A stretch of DNA of 64,000 nucleotides from Molanna angustata. Lineage: Eukaryota; Arthropoda; Insecta; Trichoptera; Molannidae. Below the pieces are notes generated by a model. The model was not told where the DNA came from. It worked only from the letters and a program-made list of their open reading frames with translations, and made no database searches. Each line of letters opens with the position of its first letter. Within the stretch, counting starts at the first letter, position 1. Both the position numbers and the translations under genes were made by a program. This document shows positions 37,401 to 43,400 of the stretch, one piece after another. Location: positions 6,500,149 through 6,564,148 of the forward strand of contig OY754964.1 of assembly GCA_963576475.1 (NCBI GenBank), given 5' to 3'.

Positions 37401-40400
37401 TCAATGATCTTGCCACTATGTTGAGGTCATCCGCGTATCCTACTATCTGGCTGCTTTGGAAGTATATGTTAGGGTTTGCGTTACTGTGGAATGTTTTGCG
37501 AATGACATATTCCAGACTAAGATTGAATAATGTAGGGGCCAATCCATCACCCTGCTTGAGTCCTTGCGACACCATGAATTCATCTGTAAGCTCTCCTCCA
37601 ATCTTCACTTTGCATTTTGTATTAAACATTGTTGCTTTTATCAGTCTGACTAGTTTTGTCGGTATCTTGAATGCTAATAATATGTCATACAGTTTTTCTC
37701 TATTTATACTATCATAGGCTTGTTTGAAGTCAATGAACAGTTGGTAGATATCAATGTCGAATTCCCAGCACTTGGTAAGTAACTGTCGAACTGTAAAAAG
37801 TTGATCACTTGTTGACCTATCCCTTCTGAAACCAGCCTGGTATTCTCCTATGATTTCCTCTGCATAACATTCCACTCTTCCTTTCAGTATTGTAGTCAGT
37901 AGTTTATAAGCCGTGCTCAACAGTGAAATCCCCCTATGGTTCTCACACTTAAGTTTATCCCCTTTTTTATATATAGGACATACGATACTTGTTTGCCATT
38001 CCTCAGGTATTTCTTCCAAATCCCAAATCTTATTGAGCAAGCTGTGTAGTAACCTGTGTAGTTGTTCGCTCCCATACTTCAGTAATTCGGATGGCATGTT
38101 ATCAATTCCAGGTGCTTTATTATTTTTCATTCTCTTTAACACCTGCTTCACTTCAATGAGTGAAGGGGGAATGATTTCCTGGTCGTCCTCCAAGGGTATT
38201 TGTGTTGTCTCGTTTCTTAATTGTGTTTTCGGATTTAGCAGTTGCTTGAAATATTCCTTCCATCTACATTTTATGTTTTCTGAATCAGCTAAGATATTTC
38301 CATCTGTGTCCCTACATAGATTTGTATTTGGCTTAAATCCTTTCTTAAATATGTTTACTCCTTTGTAAGCTTCACGAAGATTATTGTCTTTGAAGTCTTG
38401 CTCTACCTTCAGTAGGATATTGTTCAAATAAGCTCTTTTCTTTCTTCTTAGGAGTTTGTTAGTGTTTCTTCTGGCCTGTTCATACGCCTGTCTCTTAGCT
38501 CTTGTACTCCGCTCTATGCATAACTTCCTAAGTTTATTTTTATTTTCTATACTGTTATGGCATTCTTCGTCGAACCATGGGTTTCTAGCTTGTCTCTGTC
38601 TGTTTCCTACACCAATCTCAGCCGAGTTTAAGATTGCACTCTTGAGTGAATTCCAATCTTCTTCCAATGTTTCCTTGGAAGTTACCTCATTCAGTGCATT
38701 AGGCAGGTTGGTACTCAGTGCAGCCTTGTACTGTTCCAATCCACTAGGGGTTTTGAGGGCCTCCACGTTTAATTTTGGGGGGACTTGCTGTTTACAGGGC
38801 CTATTATTAGATATACGGCTTCTGTAGGTAGTAACCACCATGTAGTGGTCTGAATCGCAGTTTGCTCCCCTGTAGCTTCTTACATTTAATATACTGGAGG
38901 CGCCTCTTTTTTCGATGAGAATATGGTCAATCTGATTATGATGTCCACCGTTGGGAGATGTCCAGGTCCACTTATAAATATCTTTCCTAGGGAATTGTGT
39001 GGATGATATCACCATATTCCTGGATGCTGCAAAGTCAATTACTCTTAGTCCATTATTATTACTCTCCGTGTGGAGACTGTGTATCCCAGTGATGTGTTGG
39101 TATGCTGGCTCTTTACCTATTTTGGCATTTAGATCACCAATAACCATCTTTATATCATTAGAGGGTAAAGCATCAAATACCTGTTCTAGTTTTTGATAGA
39201 AGGTATCTTTTACTGTGTCATCCTTTTCCTCTGTTTCTGCGTGCACATTTACCAGTGATACATTAAAAAATCTGGTCTTTATGCGCAGGACACACAATCT
39301 CTCATTGATGGACTTGAAACCTATGATGCTCCCCTTAACTTTCTCATCTACTATAAAGGCTACTCCAAGTGCATGTTTTGTGTTGCCGCTATGAAGTATT
39401 GTGTGGGTTCGGGTGTCAAAAATTTCGCATCCCAGCCATCTAGTTTCCTGTACAGCCATTATGTGTAACCCATATTTCTTCATCTCTCCAGTCAGTTGTC
39501 CAAGAGCTCCACTCCTATATAACGTCCGCACGTTCCATGTACCGATTTTCAAGTCCGTTTTCCATTTGCCAGGTCCAGTCAGTTTTCCAGTCGGTGTCCG
39601 AGGTTTCGTATTTGGTTTCGTAATAAGTATTTTTTTGCGGGGAGAGGTTATTAGCCTCTCGCCCAACCCCCTACCAGGAGGACCAGGGTTTTTCTGTAGG
39701 GGTTTTCCTTCCCTTAGCTGGGGGGTTCCGGTTTTATGGCGCCGGAGACTCGCCATTCATCCTCTCCTATCTGCTATGGCTGATGGTATTGCCATTAGCC
39801 ACATTGCCCGGGGTTCGCGGGGCTTTAGAGGCCACTCGTGGACGCTAGGAGTAGGACTATTGGTAGTGTTGCTGATTGAATGCAACTGTGGCTTTACACG
39901 GTATTTAAAGGATACATATTTTCCAGCAAAATATGTATCTCCGTGACCCTACCAAAATTAGAACCCTTTTTTTTAAATATCTCACTACTCTATAAATTAA
40001 CGGATTTTTTGCTTTTATAGATAAATTTAAAACTCATTTTATTGTTTTTGAGGTTATGTAAAAAAAAAACTTTTATAATTCTTACTTTGTGACAAATCCT
40101 ACAAAATTAATTTGTCCAACTTAGTATTATCAATATTTTGTCAAATCTGGCAAATTTTGGCTTCTTACATCTGACAACACTAAAAAAATCCTACCGACTA
40201 TGCACTATAACACCTTTTCCACTGGTTGAGATGTCCAGATTGAGTGGACTATTAAAAGTGTGCTTGATGGTCTTCAACGCTCTGCATGACTTGGTTCCAC
40301 ACTACAATCAAGAATTATGTCTAAAGAATGTGTCATCTGAATGTCCAACAATGAGTTACATCTGTTTGGGATTGCGACCCCCAGTCATGATGAAAATGAA

Positions 40401-43400
40401 TTTTAGAGAGATTCCTTAGTGATTGAATAAATGATATTACCTTTTGTGGGCTCAATATATCTCGGTGTTCAATATTGACGTGAAGTTCCAGGTCGGTCCC
40501 TCCCGTGAACGTCCTCTCACACAGTGGACAGTGCAGACTCCCCTGGTTGAGGGCCAAGGTTGGATTGGTCTCCGTCTCTGTGGCGGTAGACGAGGAAGTG
40601 GGATTGTTCTGGTTGGTAGTGTTGAGCGAAGGGGAGGTCAGATCAAAGTGAGCGCGGTTCATGTGCTCCTCCAGTCTTTGGGCACAGTCAGAGGTGTAAT
40701 CACACATTAGACACTGAAACAGCATATCAATTGAATTAATAAATTATATTTTTTCTCAACTCAATAGAGATAAAGTTAAATATATATTTATAGAACTCTG
40801 AAATCGGGCACTTACAGGGCTTAAACAACTGTAATCAACTGGTTTTTGTGATCACTTTAAGCACTTGCGCAACGTTCACCAATTATCACCAATTATTAAT
40901 CTGAATTTTTAAATTCTCTGTTTTATAATATATGCTGTATTTTTTTAAACACTTGAAAATAAGAACACTATCGCCATCTATGGATTAATGACACGATTTT
41001 TTAACGCAATCTAACCAAAATAATGAGAGCCATGATCCTTAAACATGAGGTGACAATGCTGACACATAAATGTCTCCCCTGAACCGTGTCAGAATTATTA
41101 TTTCATATTTAGCTTGTTTAGATACTTGTACCAATGTATGTGTAAATGGAATATCATTGACAATGTACATGATGTCATGCAAAAAAAAACATGTGATTAA
41201 TTGAATTTATTTTTTGGAAATATTTTCATAGCAACTTGAAAGCAATCTGGTTTAAATTTTGTCATACTAAAGTTTTTCTAAAAAGGGATTTAATTCTGGT
41301 CAATTGTGAAAAATCATGAAATTGATTAACTTTGGATAAAGTTTCACACTTTTAAACCAATATACATTACAATACAGATTATGTTGTTAAAAAAATTACC
41401 TGAATAATTGGTGGACTTGGAGTAGCTGGTTTTGCTTTCTTCGGAGTATTGGTTTTCAACTTTAGGGCCAGCTGTGATCTTAATGGAGATCCTTGACCAG
41501 CACTGGATAAAGATAACTAGAAAAAATAAACACATAAACCAGTGATGACTTTTGGATCTAGAAAAAGTCAAATATTGAGTATACATTTTTGGTTCAAAAT
41601 TATTATTATAAGACAAGAATATTAAAAATGTTTAAATAAAATAATAATAAAATTAAATACCTTGCTGCCGGCTGGAGAAAGTTCATAATCACTACTCGAA
41701 TTATTTCCAGAGTTGTTTTTATAATCTGAAAACAATACAACATTTATATCAATGAAGAGTTAAAAGAGATATCCTGGTGTGAATTTTTAAAAGTAATATA
41801 TTAACGGTGAATTACTACAAAAGCTCTTAGATAAATTAAAATACGAATGGGATACAATCACTTCAAAGCCATTAGATGTGTTCGGTTCTGTATCAAGTGT
41901 GAATACAAATCACCAATCTTATTCCTCTCCCCCTTCCCTCCATGTAACTGCTGTGTTTCATTCCTGCCACCAATCAGTACTTGCCTACCGATAGCCTTGA
42001 GCAGTCATTTGGATTGTATTGTCACCGATATGAGTGCTTAATATCGTAGTGAATACATAGTTGTAGGAAACATTTAATGTGTAGTGTTGTGTAGCATATT
42101 GACTATGAATCCTTTGTCTGACTGGGTGAACGAGGACTGCTTCCACATTGGTAGGCGATACTTCTTTCTGGATCTAATCTTTTTTTGCGGGTGGCAGTTG
42201 TCAAGGAGAACACACTTAGGCCAATTGGTCAATCAATCCAATCTTACTCGTTATTTACCTTCATCATCATCATTGGCGCTACAGCCCACTGTGAGCCTTG
42301 GCCTCCTCCAGAATTTTTCGCCATTTAGATCGGTCCATCGCCTGCACTCTCCAGTTTGTAACGCCAATCCTCTTTAGATCCTCCTGTATGCCGTCCATCC
42401 ACCGCAGCTTGGGTCTCCCCACACCACGTCTCCCCTCCGGTCGTGTGTCGAGAATCTTCTTTGGGATTCGGCCTTCCTCCATTCGCTGAACGTGCCTTAA
42501 CCATTGAAGCCGATGTATTTTAATATATTTTACTATGTTAGGATCACTGTAAAGGTTCTCCAGCTCATGGTTGTACCTTATCCTCCATATTCCACTCTCA
42601 CAAAGAGGCCCAAAGATTTTTCTCAAAACCTTCCGTTCAAAAACCAACAGCGCTTTTACCTTATCACCGTAAATAACGCATTGTGACAAGGTGCATTTAT
42701 TTACATTATTATTTGTATACAGTCCACTAATTGGCAATTTCTGCGCTAACAAGATATCTAAAAAATCTAAAGACCCCGAAGAGCATCTTTTTGAAAGTAG
42801 CAGTATAGTAATAGAATGTGAAGAAAGAACTAATTTATTTACCAATATTTCTACTGACTCCATTATGATTGCTTGAAGATGACACACTCTCAATGGAATT
42901 CTGTCTGCTGGTAGATTTACTTTTCGTTTTGGTCTTGGACAGATTACTTTCGCTTCTCTTGCTTTTGCTTTCTGATCCGTTCTGGATCACTTCCTTGCTT
43001 GACTTTTTCAAGTTTGTCATCTCTTTGGTATGTTGAAGAGGTGTCGAAAATTTCTTGGTTTTACCACTCTGACTGCATTCGCCGTTGGTGTGTGACGTGA
43101 TGTTGGATTGACTGGTGCTCCTGAGGCTGTTGCCATAGTGCATGTGGTTGGGCTTGTGCGATGAAGATGACATTGGTCCGTGCCCGTTGGTAGTCGGAGT
43201 ATGCCAGCCATTCTGTATGGAATTCGGTGTGATACTGTTGTTTGTGTGGGTTTCGGAGATGGTATCAGAATCTTCATCAAATCTGAAAAAATAATAAACA
43301 ATGAAAATATGCAAGAAAATAAGCAAAGGAAGAGCAGATGACTAGCAATAGTGAATAATATGGTAGATCTCTTACAGACTGTAATGTCACAATTACGACA

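Noticed and set aside
36659..39946. Series of + strand ORFs (36659, 37274, 37913, 38456, 39401)
   Set aside because: All lie opposite the intact 1038-codon LINE ORF and share no motif with known proteins.
40790..40840. Third relative of the foldback arm ('cacttacagggctta')
   Set aside because: Similarity is limited to about 15 bases and could be chance.
42279..42893. 204-codon minus ORF as one protein
   Set aside because: A chance join of a LINE C-terminus (to about 42670) with intron sequence and an out-of-frame part of ZUP1 exon 2.
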